Of a stretch of 53,464 bases of DNA, positions 17,238 through 24,806 are shown piece by piece. Origin of the DNA: CAWEFA01 sp963808135. Lineage in GTDB: Bacteria > Bacteroidota > Bacteroidia > Bacteroidales > DTGW01. The stretch is from contig CAWEFA010000030.1 of assembly GCA_963808135.1 (NCBI GenBank), positions 1 through 53,464 of the forward strand. Reading direction: 5' to 3'. Numbering within the stretch: the stretch's first letter is position 1; each line of letters starts with the position of its first letter. Both the position numbers and the translations under genes were made by a program. Under the pieces are notes generated by a model. That model was not told where the DNA came from. It ran no database searches and saw only the letters and a list, made by a program, of their open reading frames with translations.

Positions 17238-18449
17238 ATGAGCGAATTCATAAAAAAAAGGGGCACAATAGCCATACTAACCGGGGGAGGCGATGTGCCG
17301 GGTTTAAATCCTGCTATTAGGGCAATAACTTTGAGAGCTTTGGAGGAAGGTTTCCAGGTAATTGGCTTGCGTCGTGGATGGCTTGGTCTTGTAGAGTTAA
17401 TACGCGATAAAAATGCCGATAACAGCAATAATTACATGATTCTTACCGAAGAAATAGTGAACAGGTCCGGACGTACCGGAGGTTCATTTCTGCATACTTC
17501 GCGTACACGTCCGAGCCATATTTTAAAAGACTTTGTACCTGTACACCTTCAAAATAAATTTAACAAAGATGTGAATGATTTGACTCCGGAGGTAGTTAAA
17601 AACCTCGATTATCTCGGAATAGATTATCTTATTCCAATTGGTGGCGACGATACCTTGAGCTATGCTGTAAGGATGTACCAGGAGGGTATAAAAGTAATTG
17701 CTATTCCCAAAACAATGGATAATGATGTTCCTGGTACTGATTACTGTATTGGTTTCAGCACTTGTGTTACACGTACTATAAGTATGACAAATACACTTCG
17801 CACTTCGGCAGGTTCACACGAGCGCATACTTGTTGTAGAAGTTTTTGGGCGTTATGCGGGTTTTACCGCAATGCTTCCAACAATGGCAGGCGCTGCCAGC
17901 AGATGTGTTATCCCTGAACACAAGTTCAATATTGATAAGCTTACAGAATTAATGGTTGAAGACCGCTCGCGAAATCCAAGCAAATATTCGGTATTGTTAG
18001 TTTCAGAAGGTTCGATGATGGAAGGCGGTCCTGATGTAATTCTCCCAACTAAAGAGAGCGAAATTTCGTTGCACGATAAAGTAGGCAGCATTGGCGATAC
18101 AATTGCACGAAATATAAAAGATTTATCAGCTAAATATAATAACGGGAAAACCATAAATGTTATAAGCCAAAATCTTGGCTATCTCGTTCGCGGCGGCGAT
18201 CCCGATTCGATTGATTCAATTGCGCCTATGGCTTTTGGTAATTTGGCGCTCGATTTGATACTTAAAGGCATTCATGGCCGATTGGTCGTCCTGCGCAACG
18301 GGCGTTATGATAATGCCCCGTTAGACGTGGTTACAAGCCAAAAGAAAACCGTAGATGTAAAACGTTATTATAATGTTGAGCGTTATCGTCCGCACTATAA
18401 AAGTTTCGAATTCCAGCCGTTGTTTATAATGACAGGGAGTTTGACTTAA
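17238..18449 (+). CDS. 6-phosphofructokinase, pyrophosphate-dependent type (second copy)
   Basis: This 403-residue phosphofructokinase-family enzyme has TGGGDVPGLNPAIR at the N-terminal phosphate loop, GGDDT at 135-139 and PKTMDND at 157-163. Asp in the first motif and Lys in the second predict PPi rather than ATP as phosphoryl donor. GRYAGFTAMLPTMAGAASRCVIPE and NLGYLVRGGDPDSIDS are typical of this PFK clade. It differs strongly from the copy at 14553 and probably belongs to a different subgroup. The two may serve opposite flux directions or related substrates such as sedoheptulose 7-phosphate; that is inference. Confidence 0.9.
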   Translation: MSEFIKKRGTIAILTGGGDVPGLNPAIRAITLRALEEGFQVIGLRRGWLGLVELIRDKNADNSNNYMILTEEIVNRSGRTGGSFLHTSRTRPSHILKDFVPVHLQNKFNKDVNDLTPEVVKNLDYLGIDYLIPIGGDDTLSYAVRMYQEGIKVIAIPKTMDNDVPGTDYCIGFSTCVTRTISMTNTLRTSAGSHERILVVEVFGRYAGFTAMLPTMAGAASRCVIPEHKFNIDKLTELMVEDRSRNPSKYSVLLVSEGSMMEGGPDVILPTKESEISLHDKVGSIGDTIARNIKDLSAKYNNGKTINVISQNLGYLVRGGDPDSIDSIAPMAFGNLALDLILKGIHGRLVVLRNGRYDNAPLDVVTSQKKTVDVKRYYNVERYRPHYKSFEFQPLFIMTGSLT

Positions 18450-18483
18450 TTTATTGATACAACGAAAAGGCCAGCAAATAAGA

Positions 18484-19923
18484 CTATTTAAAAACATCTT
18501 TTTGAGGAGCGGGTTCAATGTTCAAATCACCCCTTGATTTCATAACCTGGAAAAGGAATAATTCAAAATTTTCACTTGGCGATGCAGCGGGTGAAAACAC
18601 CAATTTCCCTTTATTATCTATAAGAAAATAGGTAGGGTAAGCCCTGACATCATATTCTTTAAGAATTCCGGGCTGATTGCCATAATGAAGGAACAGCCAG
18701 TTATATTTATATTTCGTAACAAAATCTTTCATTAATTCGAGGCTCTCATCTGTTGAAATAGTAATAACCTGTAATTTATTTTTATACTTTTCGCATAAGT
18801 GGTTTAATAGGTCGAATTCCTTAATGCAACTATAACTGCTGCAAACGCAAAAATTAAGGTAAACATAAGTGCCAAGAAAATCAGATAATTTTACAATCCT
18901 GCCGTTTATATCATACAATTCAAAAGCGGGAGGCGGATATCCCGGCATTAATTTGGTAATTTCATACCTGATATATTTTGCGATGTTTTTATGTTTTTCA
19001 ATTTTCGTTAGGGATATTAAAGAATCGAGCAAATTAAGAAGGCCTGAACGGGAAAAATTATTTGAATAAAACTCATCGTGTATGTTTTTCAGAATAACAA
19101 ACTCACGTAATGTATCGCCTTTCAAAACGCTATCAGTTAGTAAAGTTTGGTTTAGCTTGAAAAGGCTTTTATCATTGTTAATATCGGCAATTATTTTTTT
19201 ACCGCTAAGTGTTTTACTAAAGAAATAAAAATATTTAATGAAAACCTGGTTAAAAAGTTCCAAATAAGCCGGGTTATTATATAGTACAGGCCGGTTTTCG
19301 AAATATTCCTTCGATATGGATTTTGATTTTTGTTGATTTGCCATGAATTTCAAATAGCCTATTTTATAAGTAACATAGGATTTATAAAATGGATTTTCAA
19401 CTTTGGGGTTTAAATTTTTCAATGCAAGAACTGCGCTATCTATCAAATCCTTTTTATTTTTTAAATATAAATTTCTTGCAAACTTGTTGTAATAAGGCAA
19501 ATAGGAATTATTGAACGACTGGGCCAGGGAATTAATATCATCAGCTTCAGATTTTTTAATTATAAACTGAAATTCGGTTTCTTCATAAAAAGGATTTAAT
19601 TTATCGGCTGAGGTTTTATCTTTTTTATCGGGAAACGATATTGAATAGGTTTTTCCAGGTTCGGCGAGCATAAAACCTTTATAAATTCCAAGATGGGAAA
19701 AAATATAGGTGGTTTCATTAACAGGAAGCACAACCGAAAAATCCCCATTTGCCGACACTTTACATTTCCCGAGTTCAATTTCAGATTGTGTAAACGGATC
19801 GGTATAAGTCATGAAATCAAGTTCAGCGCCGGCGTAAGAAACCGCGCTTCCGGATATTGTAACTTGAGACAAGCCGCTTGATATATAGAAAAAAAGAAGC
19901 ACAAAAATTAAGACGATTCTCAT
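18484..19923 (-). CDS. TlpA/AhpC-TSA-like envelope protein with degenerate redox site
   Basis: This 479-residue exported protein has a signal peptide of about 19 residues (ending SSGLSQ), an N-terminal DUF4369-like beta domain, a helical middle region, and a C-terminal thioredoxin-fold domain from about residue 335. The C-terminal features KLSDFLGTYVYLNFCVCSS, KLQVITISTDES, WLFLHYGNQPGI, AYPTYFLIDNKGKLV are typical of Bacteroidota TlpA-like proteins. The usual WCxxC is replaced by CSSYSC, leaving only the second cysteine at the canonical place. Ordinary disulfide reductase activity is therefore doubtful. It is convergent with the second PFK gene, with a 34-bp gap. Confidence 0.8.
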   Translation of the reverse strand: MRIVLIFVLLFFYISSGLSQVTISGSAVSYAGAELDFMTYTDPFTQSEIELGKCKVSANGDFSVVLPVNETTYIFSHLGIYKGFMLAEPGKTYSISFPDKKDKTSADKLNPFYEETEFQFIIKKSEADDINSLAQSFNNSYLPYYNKFARNLYLKNKKDLIDSAVLALKNLNPKVENPFYKSYVTYKIGYLKFMANQQKSKSISKEYFENRPVLYNNPAYLELFNQVFIKYFYFFSKTLSGKKIIADINNDKSLFKLNQTLLTDSVLKGDTLREFVILKNIHDEFYSNNFSRSGLLNLLDSLISLTKIEKHKNIAKYIRYEITKLMPGYPPPAFELYDINGRIVKLSDFLGTYVYLNFCVCSSYSCIKEFDLLNHLCEKYKNKLQVITISTDESLELMKDFVTKYKYNWLFLHYGNQPGILKEYDVRAYPTYFLIDNKGKLVFSPAASPSENFELFLFQVMKSRGDLNIEPAPQKDVFK

Positions 19924-19985
19924 TTAACTTGTTCTTTTTGATAAAATTATTGCTTTCGGCAATTTTTAATATTTTAAAATTTCAA

Positions 19986-20462
19986 TTAGTGGATTCGGAA
20001 ATTTTTTAAGTCGCGGCTGTTGGGCAAAAATTTACTTGCATCGCCGCCATGCCTGATAATATCGCGTACAAGCGTGGATGTTACCGATGAGTATTCAGGT
20101 GCAGCAAGAATAAAAACAGTTTCAATTTCCGAATCCATAGCTTTATTTACCTGGGCTATTGACCGCTCATACTCAAAATCGGCTGAAGTTCGGATTCCCC
20201 TGATTATAAATTTAGCGTTTGCACTTTTACAAAAGTCAATAGTAAGCCCTTCGTAGTTTGTAACGCTCACATTTTCATCGTACTCAAAAACTTCTTTAAT
20301 CCACTGCATCCGTTTTTCAACCGGGAAAAAATCGGGTTTGTTTGAATTTACCCCAACAGCAATTATTATCCTGTCGAACAATGATAATGACCTTCGGACA
20401 ATAGATTCATGACCGATTGTAAATGGGTCGAATGAGCCTGGAAATGCTGCAATTCTTTCCAT
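19986..20462 (-). CDS. coaD: Pantetheine-phosphate adenylyltransferase
   Basis: CoaD catalyses the fourth step of coenzyme A synthesis, 4'-phosphopantetheine plus ATP to dephospho-CoA, in the cytoplasm. AAFPGSFDPFTIGHESIV carries the T/HxGH nucleotidyltransferase motif, and IIRGIRTSADFEYE and YSSVTSTLVRDI (the ISSTxxR-type motif) follow. I choose the start at 20462 (MERIAAFPG), as in the family, instead of seven codons upstream. The resulting 158 residues match the usual 155-165. It stands alone, upstream of the TlpA-like gene on the same strand with a 62-bp gap. Confidence 0.95.
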   Translation of the reverse strand: MERIAAFPGSFDPFTIGHESIVRRSLSLFDRIIIAVGVNSNKPDFFPVEKRMQWIKEVFEYDENVSVTNYEGLTIDFCKSANAKFIIRGIRTSADFEYERSIAQVNKAMDSEIETVFILAAPEYSSVTSTLVRDIIRHGGDASKFLPNSRDLKNFRIH

Positions 20463-20724
20463 GATATATTTATTTTCGGCCAAAATTATGGTATAACACC
20501 TTAAAATACTATTTTTTGAAAGGTTATTTTAAATATTAATAAACTATAAAAATTTGAAGAATTTAATTTACGATAAATTTTCACACGATTAGCTGGCAGG
20601 TTGAATTATATCAAATTTACTTTGTTGTAAACAAATCAAATGTTTGCTTTTAATATCGTTCATTCTTATCTTTAACTTTAAATTTTTATCTATCCTGATT
20701 TCCTCATATAATTAAAACTGAGTT

Positions 20725-21489
20725 ATGAAAAAAACGAAAATATTTTATCTTTTAACAGCAGCATGTTTTTTGACGTGTTCATGTCTAAGCAACAGAAACA
20801 ATGGAATAGTGGAAGACGATTACCCTGACGGGACAATAAAATCGGCAATATCAATGAAAAATGGTTTGCGAAAGGGGTTGGCAAAATATTACGATGAAAA
20901 AGGACGTCTCCTTTCAACAGCCGAATATGTAAATGATTTGCACGAAGGATGGGTAATTAACTACGATCCGAAAAACGGTAAAATTGCTTCAAAAGCTTTT
21001 TATAAAAATGACTTGCAGGATGGCCCAGTTATCTTGTATTACCAAGGCGGTAAGTTATTTCGCGAAAGCAATTATGTTAAAGGCAGGGTTGACGGGTTAA
21101 TAAAAACGTATTGGCCGGATGGAAAAATCAAAGCAGAGCATATTTATAAAATGGGAAAGCCAGCTATAGGGCTTAAGGAATATGACAAAAACGGCAAACT
21201 TTTAAATAACTTTCCTACAATTATAATAAATAGGGTTTCGGCTGAAAGGAATACATATAAGATATTTTTATCAGATAAAACTAAAGATGTTGACTTTTAT
21301 TTAGAAGAATTGGAAGATGGAAAATATTTTGACTCCAAAACGCATAGGTTAAGGATGGACAATGGTGTTGCAAAAGTTTATAACCCAAAATTTGTTAACA
21401 ACAAACTAAGCGTTGTTGCCAGGCTAAAAACCGAAGACGGAAGCACTTTAATTTTGCATCGCTATTATAACGGTAGTAATTCGGATTAA
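20725..21489 (+). CDS. MORN/YwqK-like repeat lipoprotein
   Basis: The 254-residue protein has a lipoprotein signal peptide (FLTCSC at about 16-21). It contains a series of YwqK/MORN-type repeats between about 30 and 165, in the pattern G-x-x-Y-Y-x-x-G-K (YPDGTIKSAISMKNGLRKG, YYDEKGRLLSTAEYVNDLHEG, YYQGGKLFRESNYVKGRVDG, YWPDGKIKAEH). The last 80 residues are a separate beta-rich domain. YwqK is an immunity-type protein in Bacillus, but in Bacteroidota such repeats are mostly surface lipoproteins of unknown function, and no toxin gene is adjacent. The 241-bp upstream gap is AT-rich and shares an 18-19-bp stretch with the gap before the second PFK gene. Confidence 0.7.
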   Translation: MKKTKIFYLLTAACFLTCSCLSNRNNGIVEDDYPDGTIKSAISMKNGLRKGLAKYYDEKGRLLSTAEYVNDLHEGWVINYDPKNGKIASKAFYKNDLQDGPVILYYQGGKLFRESNYVKGRVDGLIKTYWPDGKIKAEHIYKMGKPAIGLKEYDKNGKLLNNFPTIIINRVSAERNTYKIFLSDKTKDVDFYLEELEDGKYFDSKTHRLRMDNGVAKVYNPKFVNNKLSVVARLKTEDGSTLILHRYYNGSNSD

Positions 21490-21497
21490 GCAATTTT

Positions 21498-23993
21498 TTA
21501 TAAATCCAGCGGAACTATAACTTTAATGCTGATATTTCTTCCCATGTTATAGATACCGCTTCCTGGGCCTGTTACGTTTACCTGGCTTCCTGCTTTATTG
21601 ATATAAAAATCCATATACTTCAACCTGCTCAGATGAGACTGGTAAGCCAAATTTGTTATATTGTTTCCTAAAATATTTATACTGCATAAAACTTTTCCAT
21701 GACTGTCAGTTACATCTGTTCCAATACCGGCATCGAAAAGTGTGTATCCGGGTGTAATAGTTTCGGTGTTATTTTCTGAATATACCCTGTTTTGTTTTGC
21801 ATAATGCTCCATTCCAATTTTTATATATACCGAAGAAAAATATTTGAATTTTCTTTTAATGTTTGCACGCAGTTCTGAATTTGTGTGCAAAGGCGGAATA
21901 AAAGGAAGGTACCTGTTGCTGTCCGTTATATGCACTCCATTTCCTCCAAGGTTAATAGCGTAAATAATCGAAACAGAATTTTCGAAATGAAGCCAGTCCA
22001 GTGGATGCGGGTGAATATCTAAACTCGCTTCCCCGCCATAAAGTTGTGCCCGCGATTGCTGAAATTTAAAAGTTTCGTTGCCACGAACAATGACTGAATC
22101 AGAACCAAGATAATTCAGCAATTTTTGATTAAAAATATAGTTTGAAATTACATTATTAAATATTTCAATACTTCCGGTGATATGTTTGGTAGCGTAATCT
22201 ATTCCAATATCTTCCTGTAAACTGAATTCGGGTTTAAAACCAGTATTTCCTATCTGGTAAATATTAGTGCCAGGATGAACGCCGTTAGCTGAAATTTCTG
22301 CAATATTCGGGGCCCTGAACCCTCGAGCAATATTGACTTTTACAAGCAGTTCGTTTGTAAAATTATAAGTAGCGCCAATGCTTCCCGATAAGCCCGAAAA
22401 AATTTTTCTGAAATTGTAAAATTGTTGTTTTGCCCCGGCAGTATCAGGAAGGCTAACCTGCATATCAAAACTATCTTTTGGGTTTGAAGCGACAAACATT
22501 TCATTATTTTTAAAGAAACGATTGTCATAGCGCACACCTGCGCTTACATCCAGTTTATCATAAGTCTTTCTCAGGAACAAGAAAGGGCCAATATCAAATT
22601 GTTTGTAATCGGGTATTATAAATTCCGTGCCATTATTCGTATTGCTTTGGTACATGCCGTTCACACCTACAGTAGTTTCCAATCCTTGAATTTCAGGTAA
22701 ATTATACTTAATATCATAAGTAAAAGTATGTAACAACAAATAAAGCCCCGGAATGTCGGGATATTGAGGGTGGCTGAATTCCCTGCGGATACTTTCCTGG
22801 TAACCCAGAATCAAACCTAATTTACTTTGGCCAATAATAAAATTATTCGATGAATAAATTCTATAATGTTGAACATGCTGATGCAGTGTGGATATTTTAT
22901 ATGAATTTAATTCTGCATTGGAAACGATTGGCCGGAAAGTATCAATTTCAGAAATTTGTTTGGTAAAATTTTGGTTAGCAGAATTACGGCTGCCGTCAGG
23001 GATTTCCTGCAAATCATCAAACACTGAGAAATTAAGATGAGAGTAGCCCCATTGTTTATTTAATCCTACATAACCGTCTGCATCGGTTTCGTCAAGGGCT
23101 GTGCCATAAACGCGCCCGTCATGATTGTTTTGGTAATCGGTTGCCTGCTTATGCGATATTCGTCCTCCCCAAATAAATCCATTATTGTTTCCATTTAATG
23201 AAAAAGATCCTTCACACAGCCCATTATTGCTTTGATAGTTTGCTAATAAGTTTCCTTTTAAAGCGCCTATTGGAACCGGGGGCGAAGGTAATAAATTAAT
23301 AACTCCAGCTATTGCGTCTGAACCGTATATCAGGCTTGCCGGGCCTTTAACGACTTCTATTTTGTCAATTGCATTTTCATCCACTTCAATGCCATGTTCA
23401 TCTCCCCATTGCTGGCCTTCCTGGCGTACCCCGTCGTAAAGGGTCAATACGCGGTTATATCCTAACCCGTGAATAAATGGTTTAGACACATTCGGGCCGG
23501 TAGTAACAGCATTTAATCCCGGAAGCTTGGCAATTGCATCAATGATATTGGTTGCTAAAATTTGCTGAAGTTCTTTTCTCTGCATAGTTATAATAGGAAC
23601 GGGATTTCTTTTTATTTCCGTAGCTTCTGATGACCCAGTAATTACTACTTCTTTCATTTCAGTAATAGACGGATCCAATAAAAAATTTTCCGTTTTTGTA
23701 GTTTTCAAATCAACGGTCATTACAATTGACTGGTATCCCAAATATGTTACCTGTACGAGTAGTTTAGCCATTGGCAGGTTATCTATTCGGTAATATCCCG
23801 AAGTATCTGAAACGGCGCCAGTTTTTAATCCCGGAATATAAATAGTAACCCCAGGTAAACTTTCGCCGGTTGTTTTATCGTAAATTTTTCCTGACAGGGA
23901 AGTTTTTATTGCCCCGGGATTCGAAGCTAAAACATAATTGAATATTGATAAGTATATTATTATGCTAATAAAAAATTTAGAAATTTTATTCAT
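21498..23993 (-). CDS. TonB-dependent outer-membrane receptor
   Basis: The 831-residue protein has a signal peptide (about 1-24), a CarboxypepD_reg-like domain (about 32-115, LSGKIYDKTTGESLPGVTIYIPG) and a TonB-box-like segment near MKEVVITGSS. A plug follows (about 130-240, NVSKPFIHGLGYNRVLTLYDGVRQEGQQW and IEVVKGPASLIYGSDAIAGVINLL), then a 22-stranded-type barrel ending in an aromatic-poor SIKVIVPLDL. It imports a substrate in exchange for proton-motive energy from TonB-ExbB-ExbD. It lies directly downstream of a small His/Cys-rich protein gene on the same strand, which points to a metal or metal complex. A perfect 26-bp palindrome lies between the two genes. No SusD gene is present, so this is not a glycan SusC. 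Confidence 0.9.
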   Translation of the reverse strand: MNKISKFFISIIIYLSIFNYVLASNPGAIKTSLSGKIYDKTTGESLPGVTIYIPGLKTGAVSDTSGYYRIDNLPMAKLLVQVTYLGYQSIVMTVDLKTTKTENFLLDPSITEMKEVVITGSSEATEIKRNPVPIITMQRKELQQILATNIIDAIAKLPGLNAVTTGPNVSKPFIHGLGYNRVLTLYDGVRQEGQQWGDEHGIEVDENAIDKIEVVKGPASLIYGSDAIAGVINLLPSPPVPIGALKGNLLANYQSNNGLCEGSFSLNGNNNGFIWGGRISHKQATDYQNNHDGRVYGTALDETDADGYVGLNKQWGYSHLNFSVFDDLQEIPDGSRNSANQNFTKQISEIDTFRPIVSNAELNSYKISTLHQHVQHYRIYSSNNFIIGQSKLGLILGYQESIRREFSHPQYPDIPGLYLLLHTFTYDIKYNLPEIQGLETTVGVNGMYQSNTNNGTEFIIPDYKQFDIGPFLFLRKTYDKLDVSAGVRYDNRFFKNNEMFVASNPKDSFDMQVSLPDTAGAKQQFYNFRKIFSGLSGSIGATYNFTNELLVKVNIARGFRAPNIAEISANGVHPGTNIYQIGNTGFKPEFSLQEDIGIDYATKHITGSIEIFNNVISNYIFNQKLLNYLGSDSVIVRGNETFKFQQSRAQLYGGEASLDIHPHPLDWLHFENSVSIIYAINLGGNGVHITDSNRYLPFIPPLHTNSELRANIKRKFKYFSSVYIKIGMEHYAKQNRVYSENNTETITPGYTLFDAGIGTDVTDSHGKVLCSINILGNNITNLAYQSHLSRLKYMDFYINKAGSQVNVTGPGSGIYNMGRNISIKVIVPLDL

Positions 23994-24087
23994 CTTGAAC
24001 TATATAAAAATTATAATTTGATGTCTGAAACCTGCCAGAATTCAAAATTATGACAGGTTTATCGGCCGGTTTAACCCATCACTGAAA

Positions 24088-24113
24088 AATGAATTACATT
24101 GATGTAATTCATT
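24088..24113. promoter_or_regulatory. Perfect 26-bp palindrome upstream of the TonB receptor gene
   Basis: AATGAATTACAT (24088-24099) and ATGTAATTCATT (24102-24113) are exact reverse complements around TG. It lies 95 bp upstream of the receptor start and 47 bp after the stop of the small protein gene, both on the minus strand. Its size and AT-rich symmetry resemble Fur/Zur-type operators. On the minus strand it is followed by TTTTT, so it could also be a terminator for the small gene. A weaker hairpin, AAACCTG...CAGGTTT, lies between it and the receptor start. Confidence 0.6.
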
Positions 24114-24160
24114 CCTCATAATGCAGTCATGGCCAAAAGATATTTTATTATTTTGGATTT

Positions 24161-24484
24161 TTAACAGGAAAATGGCGGGGCCCTGTGGGAAAAACAATCA
24201 AAAGTTGTTTTGTATTCAGCGAAAATAATTTCAGGATTACTAGAAGGTTTGGCAAATTGAAAATCATTTTTTTTATCTGCCTGAGGTGTTATAAAATGTA
24301 CAAATTCAAATTGACAAATTAGACAAGGTTTTTCAAGAATTGATATTTTTTGTTCAGTAGATGAATTAAAAAAATGATGACATTTAGGATTATGATGGTG
24401 TGCCGTTTTTAAAATGGAAGGTATTAAAAAAACCAGCAGGAGAAATAGTACTAAACTCTTAATATAATTTTTTCTGATTTTCAT
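24161..24484 (-). CDS. Small His/Cys-rich membrane-anchored protein, possibly metal-binding
   Basis: The 107-residue protein has a basic N-terminus and one hydrophobic segment (about 9-26, SLVLFLLLVFLIPSIL) acting as signal or anchor. Candidate metal ligands follow: AHHHNPKCHHF, KPCLICQFEFVHF (CxxC) and a C-terminal CFSHRAPPFSC. Small proteins with a His cluster, CxxC and an R-[AG]-PP tail are often encoded beside TonB receptors for metals in Bacteroidota; I recall this from context and cannot name the family with certainty. It lies 167 bp upstream of the receptor on the same strand. The metal, if any, is unknown. Confidence 0.65.
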   Translation of the reverse strand: MKIRKNYIKSLVLFLLLVFLIPSILKTAHHHNPKCHHFFNSSTEQKISILEKPCLICQFEFVHFITPQADKKNDFQFAKPSSNPEIIFAEYKTTFDCFSHRAPPFSC

Positions 24485-24710
24485 TTTGCAAGTTTACAAC
24501 TTTTAAACAAGGATATAACTTTTTTGTTTTTATTTAAAACTGATAGAAGGCTATTATTAAGAAAAAATAAATTTTTTAAAATTTACTTTAATGAAAATTT
24601 AAGGGTTTCATGTATCCTATTATCAATTAGTTGAAATAAAAAATAGAAATCTTTATAAAAAATTTATACTTTTTGCCCTATTCTTTATATTATCTTTATG
24701 ATTCGGAAAA

Positions 24711-24718
24711 TACATTTG
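24711..24718 (+). promoter_or_regulatory. Candidate promoter for the KimA-like gene (-7 TACATTTG)
   Basis: TACATTTG matches TAnnTTTG exactly and lies 88 bp before the start at 24807. This implies a leader of about 80 nt with a small hairpin (ATAAGT...ACTTAT). The rest of the 322-bp divergent gap (24485-24806) is AT-rich with no other recognisable feature. Confidence 0.4.
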
Positions 24719-24806
24719 CGCACTTTTATAAGTCAATGATGGGAGAAACTTATCTGTTTGATAGATTGGCTCAAAATATTTTTTAAGGTTTTATTAATTA
24801 TAATAT

